A DNA stretch of 64,000 nt. Origin: CAZCGA01 sp964498075. GTDB taxonomy: Bacteria > Desulfobacterota > Binatia > HRBIN30. The position numbers were made by a program, and so were the translations under genes. The first letter of the stretch is position 1. Each line of letters starts with the position of its first letter. The stretch spans positions 1-64,000 of the forward strand of contig CAZCGA010000007.1 of the NCBI GenBank assembly GCA_964498075.1, read 5' to 3'. Of this stretch, positions 25,860 to 34,927 are shown piece after piece. Below the pieces are notes generated by a model. That model was not told the DNA's origin. It saw nothing but the letters and a program-made list of their open reading frames with translations, and did not search any database.

Positions 25860-26990
25860 TCAGGCGGTGCCGACCGGGCCGCCCATGTCCGCCCGCAGCC
25901 GGCAGCGTTCCAGGTAGCAGTTGCGGACCAGCTGGGCGTCGCGCACGAAGTGTTCCAGCTCCCCGAGCAGCAGCGCCTGCGGCCCGTCGCACAGGGCCTG
26001 GTCGGGTCTGGGGTGGAAGTCCACCAGCACCATGTTCGCGCCGGCGATGATGCCCTGCGCCGTCACGTGCCCGATGTCGAGGATCCCATCGGGTGCGGCG
26101 TTCTTCTTGCCCACGGCGTGCGACGGGTCGATGCACACGGGCAGGCGCGTCAACCGGCGCACCACCGGCACGTGTCCGAAGTCGACGAGATTGCGGTGTG
26201 GATCGCCGAGGTTGGTCTTCATCCCACGCAGCGCAAACACGATGCGGTGATTGCCGCTGGTGGCGAGGTACTCGCAGGCGTTGAGCGATTCGTCGAGCGT
26301 GATGCCCATGCCGCGTTTGAAGAGCACCGGAAACTCGTCGTGCTGTGCGACGGCCTTGAGCAGCTCAAAGTTCTGCGCGTTGCGCGTGCCGATCTGCAGC
26401 ATGACGCCGGTCGCTTGTCCGGCCGCCGCCAGCGCGTCGCGGATCTCGTCGATGTGCGACTCGTGGGTGATCTCCATGGCAACGATCTTGATGCCGTACT
26501 TCCCGGCCAGCTCGAATACGTACGGCAGGCACGCCTTGCCGTGCCCTTGAAAGTCGTACGGGCTGGTGCGCGGCTTGTAGGCGCCGGCGCGCGTGGTTAC
26601 GATGCCGACGTCGCGCAGGGCGCGGAACATGGCGGCGGTGTTCTCGCGCGTGTCGACGGCGCACAGCCCGGGAAACAGATGGAAGTCGTCCTGGCTGAAG
26701 CGCACGCCGTTGTACTCGAAGCCGATGGCTTCGGCCTGGCCTTCGTGCCGCCCGATCGAGCGATAACGCTCGCGGATGCGGATGACCTTCTCGACCGCCG
26801 GAAACTCCTCGAACGGCTCCTGCGGAATCGTGCTCGTCGAACCGAGCAAGTAGACCTCGGTGAGCACCCGCGTCGCGCCCTGGATCTTGCGTGCCTCGGC
26901 GCGGACGTCGGGATAGCGCTCGGCCATGCGGATCACCTGCGCGACCTCCGGCGACTCCGGAAGGATGTCGGCCTTCATCACGATGATCAT
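25860..26990 (-). CDS. aroF: 3-deoxy-7-phosphoheptulonate (DAHP) synthase, type I-beta-like
   Basis: This 376-aa enzyme starts the shikimate pathway by condensing PEP and erythrose-4-phosphate. KPRTSPYDFQG (PEP and sugar phosphate binding), LFKRGMG and IDPSHAVGKK are the conserved motifs. The stretch usually written GPC(A/S)xE reads FPGLCAVD, with Leu for Pro. It is longer than the 340-aa Bacillus-type core because of an N-terminal part that does not look like an ACT domain, so feedback control cannot be predicted. The neighbour ispH shares its transcript. Confidence 0.85.
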   Translation of the reverse strand: MIIVMKADILPESPEVAQVIRMAERYPDVRAEARKIQGATRVLTEVYLLGSTSTIPQEPFEEFPAVEKVIRIRERYRSIGRHEGQAEAIGFEYNGVRFSQDDFHLFPGLCAVDTRENTAAMFRALRDVGIVTTRAGAYKPRTSPYDFQGHGKACLPYVFELAGKYGIKIVAMEITHESHIDEIRDALAAAGQATGVMLQIGTRNAQNFELLKAVAQHDEFPVLFKRGMGITLDESLNACEYLATSGNHRIVFALRGMKTNLGDPHRNLVDFGHVPVVRRLTRLPVCIDPSHAVGKKNAAPDGILDIGHVTAQGIIAGANMVLVDFHPRPDQALCDGPQALLLGELEHFVRDAQLVRNCYLERCRLRADMGGPVGTA

Positions 26991-27025
26991 GCTGGGCTCA
27001 GTCTAGCAGCAAGACGGACCCGCTG

Positions 27026-27895
27026 TCAGGCGGGCTGCCGGGCGGTGACGATCCATGCAGCGCCGCCCATCTGGACGCCGTTCGGCGTGACGTACGGTAC
27101 CAGCGCCTCGCGGATCGCGCCGGTCACCTGGGAGGAGACCTGCGCGCCGGCCTCGCGCAACACGCGTGCTGCCGGTCCCGTCTGCAGCAGAAAATCGACG
27201 GCCTGATCCAAGTCGCCGCCGCCGCCCACGTTCAGAGTCGTGCGCAGCTCCTCCAGCGCGACGTCGGCGAAGCCGGCGCGGGACAAGATGCCACGCACGC
27301 GCTGCGCGTCGGCGAATGAGAACGGCCCCGGTGCGTCGGGAGCGGGCGGCGGCGGGAGCTGGATATGCTGGGCCAGAGCCATGATCGGCACGAACATCCA
27401 CGGGTTCTCGGGGAGCGACTGCCAGCAGACGAACGCCAGCCGCCCACCCGGCCGCAGCGCGCTGCGCAGGTTGCGGAACGCCGCGTCCGGATCGGCGAAG
27501 AACATCACGCCGAAGCGCGAGAACAGGACGTCGAAGGCCTGCGCCGGCAGCGCGTGTGTCTGGGCGTCGGCTTGCTCGAAGCGGACCTGCTGCACGCCCG
27601 ACTCGCGGGCGATCTGCCGCGCCCGATCGAGCATGACCGCCGAGATGTCCACCCCCAGCACCGTACCCGCCGGCCCGACCCGTTGGGCGATCTCCAGCGT
27701 CGTTTCCCCGCAACCACAGGCCACGTCGAGCACGCGCTCGCCCGCCGCGATGCCGGCGCGGTCCATCGTCGCCCGGCCCAGCGGGGCAATCTGTGCATCG
27801 ATGAGCCGGTGGAGCGCCACCCACTTCTCTCCGCCGGCCTCGTTCCAGTACTGGAACTGCTCCGCATTCGGTCCGCTCGCTGCAAGTGTCGTCAT
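27026..27895 (-). CDS. SAM-dependent methyltransferase, class I
   Basis: This encodes 289 aa from ATG 27895, with a ribosome site AGAGGAAG 4 bases upstream. Motif I is VLDVACGCGETTLEIA (near residue 56), motif II GVDIS and motif IV DVLFSRFGVMFF. The pattern resembles UbiE-like and small-molecule methyltransferases, and the substrate cannot be told. It follows the CDF transporter after a 50-base leader built of heptamer repeats. Confidence 0.8.
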   Translation of the reverse strand: MTTLAASGPNAEQFQYWNEAGGEKWVALHRLIDAQIAPLGRATMDRAGIAAGERVLDVACGCGETTLEIAQRVGPAGTVLGVDISAVMLDRARQIARESGVQQVRFEQADAQTHALPAQAFDVLFSRFGVMFFADPDAAFRNLRSALRPGGRLAFVCWQSLPENPWMFVPIMALAQHIQLPPPPAPDAPGPFSFADAQRVRGILSRAGFADVALEELRTTLNVGGGGDLDQAVDFLLQTGPAARVLREAGAQVSSQVTGAIREALVPYVTPNGVQMGGAAWIVTARQPA

Positions 27896-27911
27896 TGTCT
27901 TCCTCTCTCCG

Positions 27912-27949
27912 GCTGACAGCTGAACGCTGATCGCTGATAGCTTCTCTAG
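27912..27949 (-). repeat. Heptamer linker (NNTCAGC)n at an operon junction
   Basis: On the minus strand the stop codon TAG of the CDF gene is followed by AGAAGC and then four units of NNTCAGC (TA, GA, GT and TG variants), ending shortly before the methyltransferase ribosome site. Related junctions are at 58089-58105 and 61671-61701. The plus-strand unit reads GCTGANN. Confidence 0.7.
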
Positions 27950-28821
27950 TGCCCCCGAAACTCTTCCGTGCATTCGTCTTCCGGGTCGACCTGCACGGTC
28001 GTATGGCCGATTCCGAAGCGCTCACGCAACCGCAACTGCGCGGCGTCGATGATCGGGCGGGGCTCATTGTTCCCCGCCACGACCAGGTGGACACTCAAGA
28101 GGTACCGGCCCGACGTGAGCGTCCACACGTGCAAGTCGTGGACCTGGTGCACCCCGTGGATGCCGAGCAGACACTGCTCGATGTCCTGCAGTCGCATCTC
28201 GCGGGGCGTGCCCTGCATGAGGATGTCGACCGACTCGCGCACGATACCCCACGAGCTGTACAGGATCAGCACGCCGATGCCGGCGCTCACCAGCGGATCG
28301 GCGAGGTACCATCCGGACGTCAGCATGACCACGCCCGCCACGATCGCGCCCACCGATCCGAGCGCATCGCCGAGCACGTGCATGAATGCGGCACGCACGT
28401 TGAGGCTCTCCGCCTGCGAGCGCTGCAGCACCAGCAGGCTGGCCAGGTTGACGACCAGGCCGACGGCGGCGATGGCGATCATGGCGGCGCTGCGCACCGC
28501 GGGGGGATCGCGGAAGCGTTGATAGGCTTCGTGGAAGATCAAGCCGACGATCAGCCACAGGGCGAGCCCGTTGACGAACGCAGCCAGGATCTCGACGCGG
28601 TGATAGCCAAACGTCTTGCTCGGGTTCGGGGGCAGCTGCGACAGCCGGAGGGCGAAGAGGCTGATGCCCAGGGCGGCGACGTCGGCGAACATGTGGCCGG
28701 CATCGGAGAGCAGCGCGAGGCTGTTGGTCACGATGCCACCGACGAGCTCGACGACGCAGTACGTCGCGGTGATGGCAAGCGTGATCCCGAGGTCACCCGT
28801 GTGGCGTCCGACGTCGCGCAA
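27946..28821 (-). CDS. Cation diffusion facilitator (zinc/cobalt efflux)
   Basis: This encodes 291 aa. Six membrane segments are expected; the metal-site motifs SDAGHMFAD (near residue 33) and HVLGDALGS fit H/D-rich CDF sites. The C-terminal cytoplasmic domain ends in IGHTTVQVDPEDECTEE. The family exports Zn, Co or Cd in exchange for protons. The start is uncertain: the reading frame opens far upstream inside the TPR gene, and a TTG at 28821, 5 bases after the TPR stop, is the most sensible start. Confidence 0.85.
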   Translation of the reverse strand: MRDVGRHTGDLGITLAITATYCVVELVGGIVTNSLALLSDAGHMFADVAALGISLFALRLSQLPPNPSKTFGYHRVEILAAFVNGLALWLIVGLIFHEAYQRFRDPPAVRSAAMIAIAAVGLVVNLASLLVLQRSQAESLNVRAAFMHVLGDALGSVGAIVAGVVMLTSGWYLADPLVSAGIGVLILYSSWGIVRESVDILMQGTPREMRLQDIEQCLLGIHGVHQVHDLHVWTLTSGRYLLSVHLVVAGNNEPRPIIDAAQLRLRERFGIGHTTVQVDPEDECTEEFRGH

Positions 28822-28826
28822 GCCGT

Positions 28827-29165
28827 CTACTGCTTCCCCGGCTTGAGCTGCTGCTTCCAGTCGAGCACGCGCCCCTTGGCCGCCCAGGCTTCTGCCTCCG
28901 GTACGTTGCCGGCGCGTTGATAAATGCGGGACACGTTGGTGTAGCCGAGCTGCTCGTCCGGAGTGAGCTCGACGACCTTCTTCGCCGCCTCGACGGCCTC
29001 GTCCCATTGCTCCTTGTCGGCGAGCGCCATCGACAGGCCTTCCCAGGCGTCGGCGAAGCTCGGATCGAGCGCCAGCGCTTCCTTGTACTTGCTGACGGCC
29101 GCGTCGAGCTGACCCTCAGCGATGCAATCCACCGCCTGATCGTAAAGTTCCTCGCTGCTCGCCAT
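28827..29165 (-). CDS. Small tetratricopeptide-repeat protein
   Basis: This encodes 112 aa from ATG 29165 (MASSEELYDQAVDC) with a GGAG ribosome site. It consists of about three TPR units: EGQLDAAVSKYKEALALDP, then EQWDEAVEAAKKVVELTP, and a partial third. It is a protein-binding scaffold with no signal peptide, so cytoplasmic; its partner is unknown. It diverges from mfd and is the first gene of a TPR-CDF-methyltransferase run. Confidence 0.8.
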   Translation of the reverse strand: MASSEELYDQAVDCIAEGQLDAAVSKYKEALALDPSFADAWEGLSMALADKEQWDEAVEAAKKVVELTPDEQLGYTNVSRIYQRAGNVPEAEAWAAKGRVLDWKQQLKPGKQ

Positions 29166-29295
29166 CGATGTGCTCCGCTTGCCGGCGAATCTATCCAAAG
29201 CCCCCCGGAGGCTCAACCCCAACGGACGGTCGCGTTGTCGTGCGCCTCGCTGCCTGCTAGTTTCCCCGGCGTGTGTGCGACGGGGGGGCTCCGGG

Positions 29296-32200
29296 ATGGG
29301 CCTCCCCTATTCGTGTTTGTTGGAGATGGCAACAGTCGCGGATTGCGAACGGGTCGTGCGGCATCTGCACGCAGGGGTGGATGCCGGACGGACGGGTGCG
29401 TCTGCCGTCAAACGGCTGTGGCGCGTACAAGGGCTCAAGGGCGGCGCGCGCGCCTTCTTCGTGTGGCGCTTCCTGAACCAGTTCCCGCGCCCCTCGCTCA
29501 TCGTCCTGCCGTCCGCGAAGGACGCGGAGTCGCTGGTCGAGGATCTGCGCTTCTTCTACGGCGAAGATGACACGGCGCCTCCCTTCTCTCGGCGCATCCA
29601 CTATCTCCCGGCGTGGGACGTGGTGCCCTTCGAAGGTTTGTCGCCCACCGCAGAGACGGTCGCGGCACGCATCGAGGGCCTCTATCATCTGCAACAGACG
29701 CAGCACCCCATCGTCGTGACCACGGCGGAGGCGTTGCTGCAGCGGGTGCCGCCACGTGCCACTTTCGCGCAACGGCTGCGGTACCTCGTGGAGGGCGACG
29801 CGATCGACCTCGAAGGGCTCGCGGCGCAGCTCGACGACTGGGGCTACCGCCGCGTTCCGCTCGTCGAAGATCGCGGCGACTTCAGCGTGCGCGGCGGCAT
29901 TCTCGACATTTTTCCTCCGGCGCATCCACAACCGCTGCGCATCGAGCTGGCGGGTGACGTGATCGAGTCGATTCGCGAGTTCGATCCCGTGGGGCAGCGG
30001 TCGCTCGACTCGCGGCCCGAGTTCCTCATCCTGCCGGTGCGCGAGTTCGACGCGCGCGGGCGGACGAGCCGTGACGCCGTGCGGGCCATCGAGCAACGCG
30101 CCTATGACCTCGACGTCGGCCACGACGAACGCAACCAGATTGTCGACGCGCTGGCCAACGGCCTGCTGTTTCCGGGCATCGAGTTCTTCCTGCCGTACTT
30201 CCACTCGTCCCTCGACACGCTCGCGGCGTATCTGCCGCCGGACGTCCTGCTGTGGATGGACGGTGCGGGCGAGGTCGATGCCGCCGTCGAGTACGCCTGG
30301 ACCGAGATCGAGCGGCGCGCCGCCGAGCGCACCGCGGCGCATCGCTTCTTCCCGCCGGTGGAGCGGCTGTATCTGTCGCCGTCCGAGTGGCGCGCGGCGT
30401 TTGCCGGGCGCCCGACGATCGAGCTGGAGCCGCTCGACTTGCTCGCCACCGGTGAAGACGATCAGCACCTTTCGGTGCACTCGTTCCTGACGCACGACCT
30501 GAAGATCCAGCACACGGCGCACCGCGGCGAAACCTCCTTTGCGCCGGTGGCCGGGCGCGTGCGTGCCTGGTGCGATGAGGGGCACCGCGTCATCGTGGTT
30601 GCCGGCGCGCCGCCGCAGGGCGAACGCTTGATCCGGCTGTTCGACACGCATGGGGTGACGCTCGAACGCGCCAGCGGCTCGGTTGCCGAGACCGTGGATG
30701 CTGCGGTCGTGCGGCCCCGCCTGGTGTTCGGACACCTCGGCGAGGGGTTTCGCCTCCCCGACGAGCGACTCGTGGTCATCACCGAGACCGACATCTTCGG
30801 CGAGGCCCGGCAACGCCGGCGGGCGCGGCGCGTCGAAGTCACCCAGCTGCTCAAGAACCTCAGCGAGCTCAAGCCCGACGACTTCGTCGTGCACATCGAT
30901 CACGGCGTCGGGCGGTACCGCGGCCTGAAGCCCTTGCGCGTCGCCGGCACCGCAGGCGACTATCTGCACCTCGAGTACCTCGGCGGTGATCGGCTCTACC
31001 TGCCCGTCGACCGCATCAGCTTGGTACAGAAGTACGTCGGAGCCGACGGCGCCGCTCCGGCGCTCGACAAGCTGGGAGGCACGAGCTGGGAGACGGTCAA
31101 ACGCAAGACGCGCGAATCGATCTTCGCCATGGCCCAGGAGCTGCTCGGCATCTACGCCGCCCGCGAGATCATGGAGCGCAAGGGGTTCAGCACCCCCGAT
31201 CCGTACTTCCGGGAGTTCGAGGCCGCGTTCCCGTTCGAAGAGACGGAGGATCAGCAACGCGCCATCGACGAGGTGCTCGCCGACATGCAGCGTCCCAAGC
31301 CGATGGACCGCCTGATCTGCGGCGACGTCGGCTACGGCAAGACGGAGGTGGCACTGCGGGCCGGCTTCCTCGCCGTCCTCGACGGCCGCCAGGTCGCTGT
31401 GCTGGTGCCGACGACCGTGTTGGCGCAGCAGCACCACAATACGTTCCGCCAACGCCTGCAGGGCTATCCCGTGCGGGTGGAGATGCTGTCGCGCTTCCTC
31501 ACCCGCGCCGAGGGTCAAGCGGTGCTCAAAGGGCTGGCCAGCGGCGAGGTCGACGTCGTCATCGGCACGCACCGCTTGTTCCAGAAGGACATCGTCTTCA
31601 AGAACCTCGGCTTACTGGTGGTGGATGAAGAGCACCGCTTCGGCGTGGCGCACAAAGAGCGCATCAAGCAGATGCGCAAGCTGGTGGACGTGCTGACCCT
31701 GACGGCCACGCCCATTCCGCGCACCCTGCAGATGTCGTTGCTCGGCATCCGCGACCTCAGCGTGATCGAGACGCCGCCGATCGATCGGTTGGCGATCCGC
31801 ACCTACGTCACGCGCTTCGACGAGGGCCTCATCCGCGAAGCCATCGGGCGCGAGCTGGGCCGTGGCGGGCAGGTGTTCTTCGTGCACAACCGCGTCGAGA
31901 CCATCGAGATCCGCGCCCGCCGGCTGCGTGAGCTGGTTCCGGAAGCGACCGTCGCCGTGGCGCACGGGCAGATGCACGAGCGCGCGCTCGAACACGTCAT
32001 GGCCGACTTCTTCGCCAAGAAGATTCACGTGCTGGTGTGCTCGGCGATCATCGAGTCGGGCCTCGACATCCCGAACGCCAACACCATCATCATCGATCGC
32101 GCCGACCGCTTCGGATTGGCGCAGCTGTACCAGCTCCGCGGACGGGTGGGGCGTTCGCACGAGCGCGCCTACGCCTACCTGATGATCCCCGGCGAGCAGC

Positions 32201-32865
32201 TGATCAGCCGCGATGCGCAGCTGCGCTTGCGGGCGCTGCAGGAGCTGGACGACCTGGGCGGCGGCTTCAAGCTGGCGGCGCACGACCTCGAGATCCGCGG
32301 CGCCGGCAACCTCCTCGGAAAACAGCAATCGGGGCACATCGCGGCCATCGGCTTCGAGCTGTACCAGCAGATGATGGAAGAGGCGGTCCGCGAGCTGCGC
32401 GGCGAGCCCGTCGCCGCCGAGGTCGAGCCGGAGATTCAGCTGGGCTTCCCGGCGTTCATTCCGGACAGCTACGTGCCCGATGAGAACCAGCGACTGGTGT
32501 TCTACCGGCGGCTCGCGGCCATCAAGGGACAGAGTGATCTGGATGAGATCGCCACCGAGCTGCGCGACCGCTACGGTCCCATTCCACCGCTGGCCGACAG
32601 CTTCCTGCGCATCATGGACTTGCGCCGCAGTCTGAAGGACCACCAGGTCGTGCGCGCCGCACTGCAGGAGGGTGCGGTGACCCTGCAGTTCCATCCCGAG
32701 GCCAAGGTCGACGTCGAGCGTGTCGTGTCGCTGGTGCAAAAGAGCAAGGGACGGTTCAAGCTCTCCGCCGATTTCCAGCTCAGCTTTGCGCCAGGATCAC
32801 GCGACTGGGACGGCCTGGTGGCGGAGACCAAGGGCGTCTTGCAAGACCTGCGAGAGGCGTGTTAG
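29296..32865 (+). CDS. mfd: Transcription-repair coupling factor
   Basis: Mfd removes stalled RNA polymerase and recruits UvrABC. This is a full-length 1189-aa protein: a UvrB-like N-terminal part (IHYLPAWDVVPFEGLSPT), the RNA-polymerase-interacting CarD-like domain (DDFVVHIDHGVGRYRGL, near residue 530), helicase motifs with the P-loop GDVGYGKTEVA (K682) and DEEH (777-780), and a C-terminal TRCF domain. The start is probably ATG 29296 behind a GGGGG stretch; ATG 29323 is possible. It overlaps nothing and is followed after 10 bases by a SurA-like gene. Confidence 0.97.
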   Translation: MGLPYSCLLEMATVADCERVVRHLHAGVDAGRTGASAVKRLWRVQGLKGGARAFFVWRFLNQFPRPSLIVLPSAKDAESLVEDLRFFYGEDDTAPPFSRRIHYLPAWDVVPFEGLSPTAETVAARIEGLYHLQQTQHPIVVTTAEALLQRVPPRATFAQRLRYLVEGDAIDLEGLAAQLDDWGYRRVPLVEDRGDFSVRGGILDIFPPAHPQPLRIELAGDVIESIREFDPVGQRSLDSRPEFLILPVREFDARGRTSRDAVRAIEQRAYDLDVGHDERNQIVDALANGLLFPGIEFFLPYFHSSLDTLAAYLPPDVLLWMDGAGEVDAAVEYAWTEIERRAAERTAAHRFFPPVERLYLSPSEWRAAFAGRPTIELEPLDLLATGEDDQHLSVHSFLTHDLKIQHTAHRGETSFAPVAGRVRAWCDEGHRVIVVAGAPPQGERLIRLFDTHGVTLERASGSVAETVDAAVVRPRLVFGHLGEGFRLPDERLVVITETDIFGEARQRRRARRVEVTQLLKNLSELKPDDFVVHIDHGVGRYRGLKPLRVAGTAGDYLHLEYLGGDRLYLPVDRISLVQKYVGADGAAPALDKLGGTSWETVKRKTRESIFAMAQELLGIYAAREIMERKGFSTPDPYFREFEAAFPFEETEDQQRAIDEVLADMQRPKPMDRLICGDVGYGKTEVALRAGFLAVLDGRQVAVLVPTTVLAQQHHNTFRQRLQGYPVRVEMLSRFLTRAEGQAVLKGLASGEVDVVIGTHRLFQKDIVFKNLGLLVVDEEHRFGVAHKERIKQMRKLVDVLTLTATPIPRTLQMSLLGIRDLSVIETPPIDRLAIRTYVTRFDEGLIREAIGRELGRGGQVFFVHNRVETIEIRARRLRELVPEATVAVAHGQMHERALEHVMADFFAKKIHVLVCSAIIESGLDIPNANTIIIDRADRFGLAQLYQLRGRVGRSHERAYAYLMIPGEQLISRDAQLRLRALQELDDLGGGFKLAAHDLEIRGAGNLLGKQQSGHIAAIGFELYQQMMEEAVRELRGEPVAAEVEPEIQLGFPAFIPDSYVPDENQRLVFYRRLAAIKGQSDLDEIATELRDRYGPIPPLADSFLRIMDLRRSLKDHQVVRAALQEGAVTLQFHPEAKVDVERVVSLVQKSKGRFKLSADFQLSFAPGSRDWDGLVAETKGVLQDLREAC

Positions 32866-32875
32866 CGGCTGGCGT

Positions 32876-33853
32876 ATGTGGGCTATCGGTTTGAGACACT
32901 TCTTCTCCCTCGCCCTTGGGGAGAGGGTTGGGGTGAGGGCGCTCGCGTGCGTGCTGCTCGCCGCGGCGCCGGCGCCGGCGACCACCGTCAACAAGATCCT
33001 GGCTACCGTCGACGGCGAACCGCTGACGTTGTACCAGCTGAAGAAGTTCACCGAACGCAACATCCGCGGCCGCCAGCTCACTGCCGGGATGGATCAAACG
33101 CAGCTGCTCGACGCCCTGATCACCGACACGATCATCGCGAAGGAGGTCAGCGACAAGGGCGTCATCGTCCGCGACGAGGACATCGATCGCTACATGGAGG
33201 CGATCAAGGAACGCAACCAGCTCGACGATGCGCGCTTGCAGGAGGCGTTGAAGGCGCAAGGATTGACGATGGAGGCCTATCGGCTGCAGATCCGCGAGGA
33301 GTTGCAGCGCGACCAGCTCATCTCGCGCGAGATCCGCGGCAAGGTGAACGTGACGCCTGAAGAGGTGCAACGCTACTACGAGGCGCACCTCTCCGAGTAC
33401 TCGACTCCCGAGACCATCCAGCTGGCGCACATCTTCTTCCGACTCGATGCCGAGGCTCCATCCGACAAGGTGGTGGCGGTCACCGCCAAGGCCGACGAGG
33501 TCTACGGGCGGATCAAGAAGGGTGCAGACTTCGCCGAGATGGCCAAGCAGTACTCGGAAGACTCCAGCGGGCAGAGCGGCGGCAGCCTGGGGTCGTTCAA
33601 GCAGGGCGAGATGCTCGAGCCCATCGAGAAGGCGGCGGCCCGGCTCAAGGTCGGCGAGGTCAGCGAGCCGGTGCGCACCAAGGTAGGCCTCCACATCATC
33701 AAGCTGGAAGGCCGCGCCGGCGCCGACCACAAAAAGCTCGATGAGCTGGCCGATCAGATCAAGCAGCAGCTCTACAACGCGGCGCTCGAGGAGCGCTTTC
33801 AGAAGTGGCTCACCGAGGAGCTGCGCAAGCGGCATCAGGTCGAGGTGCGCTGA
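32876..33853 (+). CDS. SurA-like periplasmic peptidyl-prolyl isomerase
   Basis: This encodes 325 aa from ATG 32876. SurA chaperones bring outer-membrane proteins across the periplasm. The mature start TTVNKILATVDGEPLTLYQL is the SurA N-terminal domain, and a single parvulin (PPIC) domain covers about residues 180-282 (IQLAHIFF, GGSLGSFKQGEM, VGLHIIKLEG); E. coli SurA has two. The N-terminal segment FFSLALGERVGVRALA reads through a common palindromic repeat. A GTG at 32933 would give a shorter and cleaner signal peptide (VRALACVLLAAAPAPA) with GAGAGG as ribosome site, so the start is open. The stop overlaps the pdxA start (TGATG). Confidence 0.85.
   Translation: MWAIGLRHFFSLALGERVGVRALACVLLAAAPAPATTVNKILATVDGEPLTLYQLKKFTERNIRGRQLTAGMDQTQLLDALITDTIIAKEVSDKGVIVRDEDIDRYMEAIKERNQLDDARLQEALKAQGLTMEAYRLQIREELQRDQLISREIRGKVNVTPEEVQRYYEAHLSEYSTPETIQLAHIFFRLDAEAPSDKVVAVTAKADEVYGRIKKGADFAEMAKQYSEDSSGQSGGSLGSFKQGEMLEPIEKAAARLKVGEVSEPVRTKVGLHIIKLEGRAGADHKKLDELADQIKQQLYNAALEERFQKWLTEELRKRHQVEVR
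32905..32937 (+). repeat. Palindromic repeat captured in the SurA-like gene start
   Basis: CCCTCGCCCTTGGGGAGAGGG and the GTTGGGGTGAGGG that follows form an imperfect hairpin (CCCTC with GAGGG). This sequence type occurs as an intergenic repeat in many bacteria. Here it lies in the coding frame of the signal-peptide region or, if the later GTG is used, supplies the ribosome site. Confidence 0.65.
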
Positions 33854-34917
33854 TGCCCCAGCGCCCGCACCAACGCGGCCGCGTACGCCTCGCCATCAGC
33901 ATGGGCGACCCGGCCGGCATCGGCCCCGAGGTCGCGCTGAAGGCGATCAGCTCCCGCGCTCTGCGCATACGGGTGGAACCGATCCTGGTCGGCGACCTCG
34001 GCGTGTTCCGCGAGACAGCGCGGCGGCTCGGCCTGCCGCTGAAGTTTGGAATGTACGGCCGGCGGACGCCCGCCGGTCACATCGCGGTTGCCGTGACGTC
34101 CGATCTGCCCGAGCGTCACCGTGTACCCGGTCCGCCGCGCCGCGCGGCGACCGCCGCCGCCTGCGGCGCCGCGGCGTACACGGCCATTCTCGAGGCGGTG
34201 CGCCTGGTGCAACAGGGAGAAGCCGCCGGGGTGGTCACCGCGCCGATCAACAAGACCCATCTGGCTCTCGCGGGATACGCCTTCCCAGGCCATACGGAGC
34301 TGCTGGCCACACTGTGTGGCGGTGTGCCGGTACGGATGATGATGGTCGGCGCCTCGCTCCGCGTGGTGCTGGTCACCACGCACGTGGCGCTGGCGGCAGT
34401 GCCGCGCGTCCTCAGCCGCGACGGCGTCCTGGAAACGATCACTCTGACGGCGCGGGCGTTGTGCCAGCAGTTCGCCATCTTCGCACCGCGCATCGCCGTC
34501 GCCGGCGTCAACCCACATGCCGGTGAGAACGGGCTTTTCGGCGACGAAGAGGCACGGCTGATCACCCCGGCCGTTCGGGCCGCGTGCCGCCACGGCATCG
34601 ACGCCGTCGGTCCGCTGGCGGCCGACGGCCTGTTCGCTCACGCTGCGGCGGGCAGCTATGACGCGATCGTCTGCATGTACCACGACCAGGGGTTGGCACC
34701 GTTCAAGCTCGTTCACTTTGCCGATGGAGTGAACCTGACCCTCGGACTGCCGTTCGTGCGAACCTCTCCGGACCACGGCACGGCGTTCGACATCGCCGGC
34801 ACCGGCACGGCCGACCCGCGCAGCATGCGCGCCGCGCTGCAGCTCGCGGCGCAGCTGGCGTGCCACGACAAGCCTCTTGTGAGACAACCCGCGGTCGCAG
34901 TAAGCTCAACCAGGTGA
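33853..34917 (+). CDS. pdxA: 4-hydroxythreonine-4-phosphate dehydrogenase
   Basis: PdxA oxidises 4-phosphohydroxy-L-threonine in the DXP-dependent vitamin B6 pathway. The 354-aa protein has the opening LAISMGDPAGIGPE, TAPINKTHL, the metal- and phosphate-binding GHTELLA and GVNPHAGENG, and a C-terminal FVRTSPDHGTAFDIAG, all signature stretches. The ATG overlaps the SurA-like stop by one base; a surA-pdxA order is also found in E. coli, so the pairing is old. It is followed after 10 bases by the sugar nucleotidyltransferase. Confidence 0.95.
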   Translation: MPQRPHQRGRVRLAISMGDPAGIGPEVALKAISSRALRIRVEPILVGDLGVFRETARRLGLPLKFGMYGRRTPAGHIAVAVTSDLPERHRVPGPPRRAATAAACGAAAYTAILEAVRLVQQGEAAGVVTAPINKTHLALAGYAFPGHTELLATLCGGVPVRMMMVGASLRVVLVTTHVALAAVPRVLSRDGVLETITLTARALCQQFAIFAPRIAVAGVNPHAGENGLFGDEEARLITPAVRAACRHGIDAVGPLAADGLFAHAAAGSYDAIVCMYHDQGLAPFKLVHFADGVNLTLGLPFVRTSPDHGTAFDIAGTGTADPRSMRAALQLAAQLACHDKPLVRQPAVAVSSTR

Positions 34918-34927
34918 GGCGATCGGA

